Counted from the first letter of the stretch, positions 25,334 to 34,096 are shown. The stretch is DNA of 64,000 bases from JAENVT01 sp963720775 (GCA_963720775.1 CAVRGR010000007.1:558001-622000), one strand, 5' to 3'. Numbers and translations: made by a program. Notes: generated by a model from the sequence alone, not told the origin.

Positions 25334-26536
25334 ATGGAACCAGCCCGGTCAGCAGCGCGTAGCGCCGATCACCGGATCGAGTTCAGCCGCTCTTCGACCG
25401 ACCGGGTGTTGCTCGGTGTGTGCAGCGGAGTCGCCCGGCGCTACGGAATCGACACCTACGTCGTTCGCATCGCCATTTTGTTGCTGACGCTCACCGGAGG
25501 GCTGGGAGTAGTCGTCTACTTGGTCGGTTGGGCGATCAGCACGCCACCCGACGACGCCAAGTCACATTCATCGGTGGAGCCGGGAACGCTGTCGGCGCGG
25601 TCAGGAGCCGTGGCCGCAGCAACGGGCGGAGTGCTGATGACCGCTCGCAACCTCGGCCTGTGGCCCGGAGACGGCATCATGGTGCCGGCGGTCGTCGTGG
25701 CCACCGGATCGGCGCTGCTCTGGTATCGCGGCCGCGAGCTGCACCCCGAGGGAGATCCGCTGGAGCGGGTGCTCCAGGGCCGCACGACCCCCGTGCGCGC
25801 GCTTGGCGGCGTCGCACTCGCCCTGTCCGGGCTCGTTGCCCTCGTGGCCGGTGGTGTTCATGTCCGGCAACTCCCCGCGGCGCTTGCCGCCTTGGCGATG
25901 GCGCTGGCGGGGGCCGCCGTGTTGGTGGGCCCGTACATCGTTCGGCTCACCACCGAGCTGCGCGACGAGGAACGTGCTCGCATACGCGATCAAGAGCGCA
26001 ACGACATGGCCGCCCACCTCCACGACTCTGTCTTGCAGACCCTGGCGCTGATGCAACGCGCCGCGGCGGATCCGAGGCGGATGGTGATGCTCGCCCGGCG
26101 TCAGGAGCGCGAGCTGCGAAGTTGGTTGTACGACGTCAGGGCCAGCGCTGCAGCCGGCTCCTTGACTGCTCGAGCCGAAGTGATCGCCGCTGATGTCGAG
26201 CTCGACCACGGGCTTCCGGTCGATCTGGTCGTCGTCGGCGATGTCGAGGTGACGCCGGCCGTCGATGCGTTGCTGCTCGCCGTCCGCGAAGCAACAGTCA
26301 ATGCCGCCAAGCACGCCGACGCGGATCTCGTCAGCATCTACGTCGAGGTCGAACCGACCTCCGTCACGGCGTTCGTTCGCGACAAGGGAGTCGGATTCGC
26401 GCCTTCGGACATCGGCGATGACCGCCGCGGAATTGCACTGTCTATCCGTGATCGCCTCGAACGTGCCGGAGGCCGAGCTGTGCTGGATTCTGCCCCCGGG
26501 GCAGGTACCGAATGGGAACTGTCGGTGCCGAGATGA
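25334..26536 (+). CDS. PspC-domain sensor histidine kinase (NarL-system type)
   Basis: This 400-residue kinase starts with its own PspC domain (RVLLGVCSGVARRYGIDTYVVRIAILLLTLTGG) and several membrane helices. A HisKA_3-type dimerisation helix follows, with phospho-acceptor His in AAHLHDSVLQTL, and then an HATPase domain (EATVNAAKHADADLVSIYV, DKGVGFAP). It matches actinobacterial MacS/LiaS-like kinases that respond to envelope stress. The ATG at 25334 follows AGAGGG. Its end overlaps the response-regulator start by ATGA. Confidence 0.92.
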   Translation: MEPARSAARSADHRIEFSRSSTDRVLLGVCSGVARRYGIDTYVVRIAILLLTLTGGLGVVVYLVGWAISTPPDDAKSHSSVEPGTLSARSGAVAAATGGVLMTARNLGLWPGDGIMVPAVVVATGSALLWYRGRELHPEGDPLERVLQGRTTPVRALGGVALALSGLVALVAGGVHVRQLPAALAALAMALAGAAVLVGPYIVRLTTELRDEERARIRDQERNDMAAHLHDSVLQTLALMQRAAADPRRMVMLARRQERELRSWLYDVRASAAAGSLTARAEVIAADVELDHGLPVDLVVVGDVEVTPAVDALLLAVREATVNAAKHADADLVSIYVEVEPTSVTAFVRDKGVGFAPSDIGDDRRGIALSIRDRLERAGGRAVLDSAPGAGTEWELSVPR

Positions 26537-27189
26537 CCGACCGGTCGGGCCACGCCAAGGTTCGCGTGTTCGTGGTCGACGATCACGCCTTGTTTCGATC
26601 AGGTGTGAAAGCAGAGATCGGTGACGCCGTGGAGATAGTCGGCGACGTCGGCACCGTCGACGAGGCGATCGCTGAGATCCGGGTCGCCAAACCCGACGTC
26701 GTGCTGCTCGACGTGCACCTTCCCAATGGTGGCGGGCGAGCAATTCTCGAGGGCCTCGCCGACGCGTTGCCAGATACGAAGTGTCTCGCGCTGTCGGTGT
26801 CGGACGCTGCCGAGGATGTGATCGGAGTCATCCGCGCCGGTGCCCGTGGCTACGTCACCAAGACGATCACTCGAGAGGAACTGCTCGATGCGATCCGCCG
26901 CGTTCATGCCGGCGACGCCGTGTTCTCGCCGCGGCTCGCCGGGTTCGTGCTCGATGCGTTTGCCGGCTCGGCACCCGTTACCTCTGATCCTGAAATGGAT
27001 CGGCTCACACAGCGCGAGCAAGAAGTCCTTCGTCTGATCGCCCGCGGCTACACCTACAAGGAAGTTGCCACTCGTATCCATGTTTCGGTGAAGACCGTCG
27101 AAACACACGTGTCGTCGGTGCTCCGCAAGCTGCAGCTCTCCAACCGCCACGAGCTCACCGCATGGGCAGCGGATCGCCGGTTGTTGTAG
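26533..27189 (+). CDS. NarL/LuxR family response regulator
   Basis: The 218-residue protein has a receiver domain (VFVVDDHALFRSGV, phospho-acceptor in VVLLDVHLP, Lys in GYVTKTI). A C-terminal LuxR helix-turn-helix follows (LTQREQEVLRLIARGYTYKEVATRIHVSVKTVETHVSSVLRKL). It is the partner of the kinase just upstream and probably controls the divergent PspC-domain operon. ATG 26533 was preferred to an earlier in-frame start because it overlaps the kinase stop. Confidence 0.93.
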   Translation: MTDRSGHAKVRVFVVDDHALFRSGVKAEIGDAVEIVGDVGTVDEAIAEIRVAKPDVVLLDVHLPNGGGRAILEGLADALPDTKCLALSVSDAAEDVIGVIRAGARGYVTKTITREELLDAIRRVHAGDAVFSPRLAGFVLDAFAGSAPVTSDPEMDRLTQREQEVLRLIARGYTYKEVATRIHVSVKTVETHVSSVLRKLQLSNRHELTAWAADRRLL

Positions 27190-27195
27190 TCGCGA

Positions 27196-27540
27196 TCAGT
27201 CGACCGGCGCGGCCCACGACGGGCGCTCGCCGGTCTCCAGCTCGATCAGGTGAGCCTTGGCTTCTCGCCAGGCGAGGTCGGCTGCGGCCGCACCCTTACC
27301 GCTGCGCTTGGCTTCCTTGACCAGTTCAACGGCTCGTTTGTGGGCATCTCGTGCCTGTTCGAGGCGTGCCGCCAACTCGAGTGCCTCGAGCTTGCGTTGT
27401 TCGATGGCGGCCTTGCGGTCGGCCGCTGCCTGCTTGGCGCGGCGCTCGGCCTCCTCGGATTCGCGCACCGCCTGGGCGAATCGTTCGAGATCGGTGAGCG
27501 GGGTGGGAGGCGGGGACTTTGGGCGGCGGCGACTCGGCAT
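27196..27540 (-). CDS. small Ala/Lys/Glu-rich coiled-coil protein
   Basis: The 114-residue protein is almost wholly helical. A basic Pro-rich N-terminus (MPSRRRPKSPPPTP) is followed by a long coiled coil rich in Ala, Glu, Lys and Arg, and by the C-terminal ELETGERPSWAAPVD. No known domain is recognised. It is convergent with the response regulator, 6 bp apart. Confidence 0.55.
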   Translation of the reverse strand: MPSRRRPKSPPPTPLTDLERFAQAVRESEEAERRAKQAAADRKAAIEQRKLEALELAARLEQARDAHKRAVELVKEAKRSGKGAAAADLAWREAKAHLIELETGERPSWAAPVD

Positions 27541-27592
27541 CGTCCGCCATTGTGGTCGGGCTCCGCCGTGTTCTCAACCCGGCCGGCTCTCG

Positions 27593-27679
27593 TCAGCGGA
27601 GCAGCAACACGATGATGACGATGAGAAGGACGAGCCCGATGAAGCCGCCACCGATGTAAATACCAGATGCAATCAACAT
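27593..27679 (-). CDS. possible 28-residue membrane peptide
   Basis: The frame from ATG 27679 encodes 28 residues, nearly all hydrophobic: LIASGIYIGGGFIGLVLLIV leads to a run of Ile/Val/Leu and ends LLLR. This is one membrane helix with a Gly-rich entry, like small actinobacterial membrane peptides. No clear ribosome site is seen. It would otherwise be an unexplained 290-bp gap between the coiled-coil gene and csbD. Confidence 0.4.
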   Translation of the reverse strand: MLIASGIYIGGGFIGLVLLIVIIVLLLR

Positions 27680-27768
27680 GAGGTCTGGCTACCCGACAAT
27701 TGACCGGTTGAAACGGAAACCTGTGACCCATCCGACTGATCGACACCGAGTGATCGACACCTCTGGCG

Positions 27769-27794
27769 GTTTGAAGGCTTCCTAGGTCGGGTAA
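27769..27794 (+). promoter_or_regulatory. sigma-B/SigF-type promoter of csbD
   Basis: GTTTGA (27769-27774) and GGGTAA (27789-27794) are separated by 14 nt, matching the general-stress sigma consensus GTTT..-N12-15-GGGTA. The site is about 37 bp from the csbD start codon. csbD of Bacillus is itself a SigB-controlled gene. Confidence 0.65.
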
Positions 27795-27830
27795 CCGCGG
27801 AACGTACCCCTCACCAACAAGGAGCCCACC

Positions 27831-28022
27831 ATGAGCACCAACGCCGATCAGGCCAAGGGCAGGATCAAGCAAGCTGTCGGGGATCTCACCGACGACCGCG
27901 ATCTGAAACGAGAAGGCAAGGCTGACGAAGCTGCCGGGAAGGCCAAGCAGGCAGTCGGTAGCGTGCGGGACAAGGCCAACGACGTGATCGACCGCGTCAG
28001 GGACAAGGTCGACAAGGACTGA
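27831..28022 (+). CDS. csbD: CsbD family stress protein
   Basis: This 63-residue, highly charged helical protein has the CsbD pattern: QAKGRIKQAVGDLTDD then KREGKADEAAGKAKQAVG and a C-terminal amphipathic DKANDVIDRVRDKVDKD. CsbD proteins accumulate under general stress and have no known enzyme activity. AAGGAG precedes the ATG. A stress-sigma-type promoter lies directly upstream. Confidence 0.93.
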   Translation: MSTNADQAKGRIKQAVGDLTDDRDLKREGKADEAAGKAKQAVGSVRDKANDVIDRVRDKVDKD

Positions 28023-28060
28023 CGGCTTGATCGTCGGCGATGTGAGGCAGACTGAGGCCG

Positions 28061-28741
28061 GTGTCGAGCGCGTGGCCGAAGGTGTTGATCGTCGAGGACG
28101 AAGTCGGCGTTCGCCAGGCCCTCGAGCGCGGGCTGGCGCGTAGCGGATTCGATACCACTACGGCGTCGGCCTGCGCAGAGGCCCTGCAGATCGACGACCA
28201 CGACATCGCCCTGGTGGATCTCGGTCTCCCCGACGGCGACGGTGTCGAGCTGTGCAAGGAGCTGCGGGCTCGATTCCCGGCGCGTCCGATCATCGTCGTG
28301 ACCGGTCGTGACGACGAGCTCGATGTGGTCGACGCGCTCGACGCAGGAGCCGACGACTACATCACCAAGCCATTCTCGCTCGCGGTGTTGACGGTTCGCA
28401 TCCGTCGCCACCTCGACCGCTCGTCGATGGTTGCCGTCGTCGGGCCGCTCAGAGTCGACCGCCGCGCCCGAAGAGCAACGCTCGCGGGTGAGCCTGTGGA
28501 GTTGACGGCTCGCGAGTTCGACCTTCTCTCGGTTCTTGCCGGACGGCCCGGCGAGACGGTCAGCCGGAAGGAACTGATGTCGACCGTGTGGGATGCGCAC
28601 TGGTCGAAGTCGACGCACACCCTGGCCGTGCACATCAGCGCCCTCAGAGCCAAGTTGCGAAGCGCCCACGTCGGGACCCCCACGATCGCAGCGGTACCCG
28701 GCCTCGGCTATCGGCTCGATGTGTCGCCTTCGAAGCGGTAG
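28061..28741 (+). CDS. OmpR/PhoB family response regulator
   Basis: The 226-residue protein has a receiver domain (VLIVEDEVGVRQAL, phospho-acceptor in IALVDLGLPDGDG, Lys in DYITKPFSLAVL) and a C-terminal winged helix (LTAREFDLLSVLAGRPGETVSRKELMSTVWD, VHISALRAKLR). No kinase is directly paired with it on its strand. The last 34 bp overlap the convergent second OmpR regulator. The two regulators are only moderately alike. Confidence 0.92.
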   Translation: MSSAWPKVLIVEDEVGVRQALERGLARSGFDTTTASACAEALQIDDHDIALVDLGLPDGDGVELCKELRARFPARPIIVVTGRDDELDVVDALDAGADDYITKPFSLAVLTVRIRRHLDRSSMVAVVGPLRVDRRARRATLAGEPVELTAREFDLLSVLAGRPGETVSRKELMSTVWDAHWSKSTHTLAVHISALRAKLRSAHVGTPTIAAVPGLGYRLDVSPSKR

Positions 28742-29388
28742 CCGAAACCGCGCACGGTGCTGATGTACCGAGGCGCCGACGCATCGTCGCCGATCTTGCG
28801 ACGCAACCAGGCGACGTGCACGTCGAGCGTCTTGCCACTTCCCGTGAAGTCACTGCCCCAAACCTTGTCCAACAGCTGCTCACGAGTAACGACGATGCCC
28901 GCCCCCCGGATCAGTTCGACGAGGAGATCGAACTCCTTCGTCGACAGGCCGAGCTCGCGGTCGGCTTGCCAGGCGCGACGTGCAGCGACATCGACGGTGA
29001 TGTCCTCGGCTTCGAGGCGCGTCGCGGTGACTGCCCGCAGACGGGCGCGCATGCGCGCCAGCAGCTCGCTGAGGCGGAACGGCTTGGTCAGGTAGTCGTC
29101 AGCACCCGCTTCGAACCCTTCGACGATGTCGAGCTCCTCGCGACGTGCCGTGAGCACGATGATCGGAAGACGTTCGTGTGCACTGCGAAGGCGCCGGCAC
29201 ACCTCGATGCCATCGATGTCAGGAAGGCCCAGATCGAGCACGACGAGCTCCGGTTGATTCTCGAACACGGCAACTTCGGCGTCGCCGCCGGTCGTGACCC
29301 AGCGCGTCGAGTGGCCGGCCTTTTCGAGAGCACGCATCAGCGGTCCGGCGATCGCGGCATCGTCTTCGACCAAGAGCAGCTGTGCCAT
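28708..29388 (-). CDS. OmpR/PhoB family response regulator
   Basis: This 226-residue regulator has a receiver (LLLVEDDAAIAGPL, LVVLDLGLPDIDG, DDYLTKPFRLSELL) and a winged-helix output domain (LSTKEFDLLVELIRGAGIVVTREQLLDKVWG, VHVAWLRRKIGDD). The ATG at 29388 was chosen because the protein then begins right at the receiver. It is divergent from a sensor kinase 40 bp away, which is the likely partner. Longer in-frame readings are antisense to that kinase. Confidence 0.93.
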   Translation of the reverse strand: MAQLLLVEDDAAIAGPLMRALEKAGHSTRWVTTGGDAEVAVFENQPELVVLDLGLPDIDGIEVCRRLRSAHERLPIIVLTARREELDIVEGFEAGADDYLTKPFRLSELLARMRARLRAVTATRLEAEDITVDVAARRAWQADRELGLSTKEFDLLVELIRGAGIVVTREQLLDKVWGSDFTGSGKTLDVHVAWLRRKIGDDASAPRYISTVRGFGYRFEGDTSSR

Positions 29389-29428
29389 CCGCTCACCCTT
29401 TCCGCGCTGGACGCGCGAATCTAGGCCG

Positions 29429-30859
29429 ATGGCAACGAGGGTGCGCAGTCGCATGGTGCGATCGGGGTTGGCGCTGGTGCTCTCCATACTTGTCATCGCC
29501 GGCATCACCAGCGGTGTCTTGTTCGCCAACGAGGTCCGTGCCGATGCGCGTTTGCGTCTCACCGGGCAGGCCGAGACGATGATCATCTCCCTCACCGACC
29601 GGGGGATCGAACAGGGCGAGCTCACCACCGCCGATGTCGAGCGGCTTGCGCCACCAGGCACGGAAGTGGTGCTGATGGATTCGACTGGAGTGGTGGTGGC
29701 CCGCACCGGACCAGTTCTCGCCGAAGAAGTCATGTCGGTCGAGGTGCAAGGACCGGGAGAGCTCTCGGCGACGGTGTCGGCCGACAAGGCGCCAGTCGAG
29801 CTCCGTGTTCGTCGGGCGTGGAAACTGATCGCTGGAATCGCCGCGGCAATCGCCGCGCTTGCTGCTGTTGCCGCGTTGCTGCAGGCCCGACAGCTCAGCC
29901 GGCCTCTCGACCGACTCGCCCGCGCCGCCGTGCAGATCGGTGCCGGCGACTCCGGGGTTGTGGCACCACGTAGCGGCCTGGTGGAGGTCGACGCGATCGC
30001 CGAGGCCCTGGAGGACAGCGGTCGACGTGTCGCCGAACTGGTGACAGCCGAGCGGCAGTTCAGTGCCAACGCCAGCCATCAACTGCGGTCGCCGCTCACC
30101 GCCATTGCCATCAGCCTCGAACTGATCGCCGACACCGCCGACCCGGCCGTTCGGCGAGAGGCTGCCGAAGCACTCACCCAGGTCGCCGGCCTCGACGACC
30201 GCATCAACGAGCTCCTCAAGCTCGCCCGCACCGGTCGCGTGGCGGCGCCGTCGCGCACAGACGTTGCCGCTCTGGTGACCCGCCACGCTCACGCCGTCGC
30301 TCCGCAGTTCCATCGCGCTGGTCGGAAGTTGAGCGTCGTCGCCCCGCCGGCCGCCGAGGCCGACGTCACGGCCAGCGCGCTGACCCAGAGCCTCGAGATC
30401 CTGCTCGACAACGCCTTGGTTCACGGACGTGGTGACGTCGACGTGAGCGTGTCGATCGACGACGCCAATGCGGTGGAGATCGCGGTTCGCGACCAGGGAC
30501 ACCTCGACACGACCAGTACGAACGGCCGCGCGGCGGGGCGCGATCAGCGTAGCCACGGCCTCGGCCTCCTTCTGGCGACGACGCTGCTGCGTGCCGACGG
30601 CGGCCGCGTCGAGCTGGTTTCGACGGCACCGACGACTTTCGTCATTCGATTGCCCGATCAGCGGTGCGGGCCTGACGCGGGGAGGGCGTCAGGCCCGCAC
30701 CTCTTGCCGCATGAACGTCGCGTAGGCACCGGCGAACATCACGACGACGCCGCCAACCAAGGCGGCAACCTGCCACCACGCGAGGACGAGGCTCTCGGAA
30801 AGCGAAAGCGTGCTTGGCAGGGCCTGAGAAGTGGTGTCTTCCACCAACAAGCCCGTTGA
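29429..30859 (+). CDS. sensor histidine kinase with run-on C-terminus
   Basis: The protein (476 residues) has two membrane helices (about 12-32 and 133-150) around a ~100-residue sensor domain. HAMP-like and HisKA regions follow (NASHQLRSPLTAIAISLEL, with the phospho-His) and an HATPase domain (LEILLDNALVHGRGDV, HGLGLLLATTLLRADGGRVEL). Homology should end near TTFVIRLP at about 30655. This frame has no stop there and runs on for about 68 residues of low-complexity charged sequence, antisense to the ABC permease. A stop in another frame lies at 30673-30675, so a small indel near the end is possible. Confidence 0.85.
   Translation: MATRVRSRMVRSGLALVLSILVIAGITSGVLFANEVRADARLRLTGQAETMIISLTDRGIEQGELTTADVERLAPPGTEVVLMDSTGVVVARTGPVLAEEVMSVEVQGPGELSATVSADKAPVELRVRRAWKLIAGIAAAIAALAAVAALLQARQLSRPLDRLARAAVQIGAGDSGVVAPRSGLVEVDAIAEALEDSGRRVAELVTAERQFSANASHQLRSPLTAIAISLELIADTADPAVRREAAEALTQVAGLDDRINELLKLARTGRVAAPSRTDVAALVTRHAHAVAPQFHRAGRKLSVVAPPAAEADVTASALTQSLEILLDNALVHGRGDVDVSVSIDDANAVEIAVRDQGHLDTTSTNGRAAGRDQRSHGLGLLLATTLLRADGGRVELVSTAPTTFVIRLPDQRCGPDAGRASGPHLLPHERRVGTGEHHDDAANQGGNLPPREDEALGKRKRAWQGLRSGVFHQQAR
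30664..30700. terminator. 15-bp perfect palindromic hairpin between convergent genes
   Basis: GTGCGGGCCTGACGC (30664-30678) and its exact complement (30686-30700) flank a 7-nt loop, GGGGAGG. The hairpin lies at the junction of the convergent kinase and permease genes and contains the permease stop codon. There is no T run on either side. It probably ends or stabilises both transcripts. Confidence 0.6.
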
Positions 30860-31702
30860 CTGACGCGCCGGGTTCAACAGCACGCCCGTCGCCTCCTGGT
30901 AGAGCTCTGACGGTGAGAAGCGGCGCACCGTGAGCTCGAGTCGGGCGTTGGCCAGTTCTTGTTCGGTGGTCGGGTTCGCGCTGGGCACCGGGTGAACCGT
31001 GTCGGCTACCAAGCCGGCGATCAGACCGCCGAACAGCGTGAACACCAGCCAGATGGCGATACCTGCGAGCGCGGCAGTAGCGGCTCGGCGTGTGACCACT
31101 GACAGTACGATGGCCAGTGCCAGCCAGAGCGCGATGTAGACGACCGCGACGACGAAGAACGCCAGCATCCGTACGACGTCGTTGGTCGTCGGTCCGACGC
31201 CGAGGCGCAGCATTCCGTACGAGACGACCACGGCCATCACGGCTGCAAGCGCAAGCGCGATGGCGCCGAGTCCGGCGACGAACTTGCCGTTGATCACTTC
31301 GTCACGATGGATCGGCTGAGCGACCAGGCGTGGCAGCGTCCGCTGCGATCGCTCGCCGTTGACTGCGTCGAAGCCGAAGGCGATGCCGAGCAGTGGGCCG
31401 AGGATGGCGAGGAACTCGTGGAAGGCCGGTACTCGATCGGGAGCCAGCGTGAACAGGTAGAGGAAGATCGAGGGAACAGCCGTCGCCTGGTCGGCGGCGT
31501 CGCGAATCGGACCGCTCGCCGAATGCACCGAGGCGAGCCCGGCGAGGGCAACGAGTACGACGAGGATCACAAATCGAATCGAGTGGATGTGGTCGGCGAA
31601 CTCCTTGCGCGCCACGATCCGCCATCCTCCATGGAGCCGCTCGACGACCGGCTCCTCTGGCTCGATGCGGGCATCAGGCTCCGCGACGATGCTCGCTGTC
31701 AT
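30689..31702 (-). CDS. ABC-2 type transporter permease
   Basis: This 337-residue protein has six or so membrane helices and the layout of ABC-2 permeases of the NosY/GldF kind. The first helix (RFVILVVLVALAGLASVH) is followed by FGFDAVNGERSQRTLPRLVAQPIHRDEVINGKF, a hallmark of the family. GGAGGA precedes the ATG. The start overlaps the ATPase gene by 29 nt. It should form the channel of an exporter or a membrane-remodelling complex with the ATPase and NEW3 protein. The substrate is unknown. Confidence 0.9.
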   Translation of the reverse strand: MTASIVAEPDARIEPEEPVVERLHGGWRIVARKEFADHIHSIRFVILVVLVALAGLASVHSASGPIRDAADQATAVPSIFLYLFTLAPDRVPAFHEFLAILGPLLGIAFGFDAVNGERSQRTLPRLVAQPIHRDEVINGKFVAGLGAIALALAAVMAVVVSYGMLRLGVGPTTNDVVRMLAFFVVAVVYIALWLALAIVLSVVTRRAATAALAGIAIWLVFTLFGGLIAGLVADTVHPVPSANPTTEQELANARLELTVRRFSPSELYQEATGVLLNPARQSTGLLVEDTTSQALPSTLSLSESLVLAWWQVAALVGGVVVMFAGAYATFMRQEVRA

Positions 31703-32702
31703 CAGTCCTCCCCGTGAAGTAGCGGTGGTAGATCGCGTCGAGGTCGGCCCCACGGCGAACGAAGTGATCGATGGTGCACCCTGCCGCCGAAACTGTGGCC
31801 AGCAGGTCGATGTGCACATCGCGGCTGGCATTGATCATCCAACGGCCAGGGCCGTCCACCTCGACATGGTGCACTCCGGAGATCGCACCGACCAGCTTGG
31901 CGAGATTCGCCGACGCCGGTCCGGAATCGACACCGAGTTCGAAGATCCAGCGATCTTGGAGCTGGCTGGCGAGTTGGGCGACGGTGCCGAGGCCGACGAG
32001 CTGTCCGCTGACGAAGATCCCGATTCGATCGCAGACCTGTTCGACCTGGTGCAGCAGGTGGGATGACAGCAGCACGGTGAGGCCTTCATCGGTTCGCAGA
32101 TCGCTGACGAACTTCAACATCTCGCGCACGCCCTCCGGATCGATGTTCACGGTTGGTTCGTCGAGGATGAGGATCGTCGGCCGCTTGATCAGTGCATCGG
32201 CCAATCCGAGTCGTTGGCGCATGCCGCGGGAGAAGGTGCGAACTCGTCGATCGATCACCGACGTGAGCCCGACCTGTTCGAGCAGGAACTCGATTCGCTC
32301 GGTCGCATCCGACTCACGCATCCGATTGAGCCGGGCGGTGTACTCGAGGTTCTCGCGTGCGGTCAGCTCGTCGTAGAACCCGACGTCGTCGGGCAGGTAA
32401 CCGACTCGACGTTTGACTGCCAGTGGATCACGTCGCGGATCGAGACCATCGACTCGTGCATCACCGCTCGACGGTTCGGTCAGACCGAGCAGCATCAAGA
32501 TGGTGGTCGTCTTGCCGGCGCCGTTCGGGCCGAGCAACCCGAAGATCTCACCGCGGCGGATCTTCAGGCTCAGCGAATCGACTGCCGTCCGCTCGCCGTA
32601 GTGCTTGGTCAACTGGCGAGTTTCGAGTGCGGTGTCGTCGTCCGCGACGGGAGGCTTGCTCGCCGCCGAGGCGACCGGTGTCGCCGTGGGCATCGGCGTC
32701 AC
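31674..32702 (-). CDS. ABC transporter ATP-binding protein
   Basis: The 342-residue ATPase has Walker A (GPNGAGKTT), the ABC signature as FSRGMRQRLGLADAL, Walker B ILILDEP followed by TVNIDP, and the switch His in LLSSHLL. A Pro/Ala-rich N-terminal tail precedes the domain. The GTG at 32702 overlaps the NEW3 gene stop by GTGA. It energises the adjacent ABC-2 permease. Confidence 0.95.
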   Translation of the reverse strand: MTPMPTATPVASAASKPPVADDDTALETRQLTKHYGERTAVDSLSLKIRRGEIFGLLGPNGAGKTTTILMLLGLTEPSSGDARVDGLDPRRDPLAVKRRVGYLPDDVGFYDELTARENLEYTARLNRMRESDATERIEFLLEQVGLTSVIDRRVRTFSRGMRQRLGLADALIKRPTILILDEPTVNIDPEGVREMLKFVSDLRTDEGLTVLLSSHLLHQVEQVCDRIGIFVSGQLVGLGTVAQLASQLQDRWIFELGVDSGPASANLAKLVGAISGVHHVEVDGPGRWMINASRDVHIDLLATVSAAGCTIDHFVRRGADLDAIYHRYFTGRTDDSEHRRGA

Positions 32703-33890
32703 CGACGCCCGAGGCGGCGGAACAACCACGCCAACCCGAGGAAGGTGATCGCGATGATCACGATCGCGACGATCCCCAAGGTCGACGAACCCTTGACGCC
32801 GTAGCGCAGATCGAGGCTGGTCGACTCGCTGCCGGCGCTGGCCCGCACGCTCAGCGCATAGTCGCCGGCGAGGGCGTTCTTCGTCGGCTTGATGATAGCG
32901 ACGACCTGAGTTGTCTCGTTGGGCTTCACTTCGGCGACCTGCGGCGGATCGAACGTCACCGTCCATCCCGACGGGGGAGTGGCCGCGAACTGCACGGAGT
33001 CGAGGGCAGCGGTGCCGGAGTTCCCGACAACCAGTGTCACCCGCTTCTCACTGTTCGCCTTGCCGCTGACGTTGAGCAGCTGATCAGCGGTGCTCACGTC
33101 GAGCTTCGGCGACCCGGTGACCTCGGCCGAGAGCTGCATCGAGCCGGACCCACCGGTGTCGGAGGTGATCGTGACGGAGATCGGGTACGTCCCCTCCTCG
33201 ACTCCCGTCGGTGGCGTTGCCGTCACCTTCACGGTCGTCGTGCCATCGGCGTCGACTGACACGGTGTTCGCGTTGGCGGATGCGTCGGGCGCAGCTGTCA
33301 CTGTCCATCCTTGCGGCCCCTCGGCGGTGAACGTGAAGGTCTGCGAGGTGGGCGTGTTGTTGGTGACCGTCAGCGTGTAGCTGAAGGGCGTGCCGGGATC
33401 GCCGCGCAACGACGGGAAGTCGGCCTTCACGCCGACTCCGGAGTCAACCGTCGCCTGAACCTGTACGGCAAGGGTCACCGCGGCGTCACCGCTGCTGTCG
33501 GACGCGATCACCTGTAGGGAGTAGGTGTTGGCCGCGGCATCGGGAGGAACGACGATCTCCGCGGTGACCTTGCCTGGCGTGTCGGGGGTAGCGGTCACGG
33601 CGTTCACCACGAAGCCCCCGCCGCGGCAGGGTCGTCGTCCAACCCGACGGCAGGTCTGCGACCTTCAACTGGGCGACGGCCACCGCTGGTGCCGTCACCT
33701 GGAGGTCGAACTTCACTGTCGATCCGGGTGTGGCCACCACCGATGGATACGGCGTCGACATGATCAGGTCTGCCGCCTGGGCATGGCCCACCGGATCGAC
33801 CCACACCAAGCTCACTACGGCGAGCGCGACCATCGTGACCGATCGCAGGATCTTCCCCGGCGACCACCAACCTCGCTGCGATGCTGACAT
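32699..33890 (-). CDS. NEW3-domain surface protein, frameshifted
   Basis: Two frames together encode one protein of about 395 residues. The N-terminal part (from ATG 33890, after AAGGA) has a signal peptide and the start of an Ig-like NEW3 domain (STPYPSVVATPGSTVKFDLQV). The C-terminal part (about 303 residues) carries further repeats with GWTVTAAPDASAN and GWTVTFDPPQVAEVKPNETT, then a membrane helix and a basic tail. The frames meet at the C5 run 33615-33619; removing one base joins DLPSGWTTTL to GFVVNAVTATPD. The protein is probably the extracytoplasmic partner of the ABC-2 transporter. A sequencing error or a real inactivating shift are both possible. Confidence 0.8.
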
Positions 33891-34096
33891 CCCCATCCTT
33901 CCGACTCGTCGACATGCGGGATTGTGATCGCGGTCGCCTCAGGAGCTGGTTGCGCCAACGTTGTGCGGAGGTAAAGCTCGTGTCGGTCCCAATCTGTCGG
34001 TCATCGGCAAGCGCGAGTACGAGGCAACCAGCACCGACTGGCGCATCTTCGGTGTTCACCATGCCATTACGGAACGTTCACTTGCGACGTTCGGGC

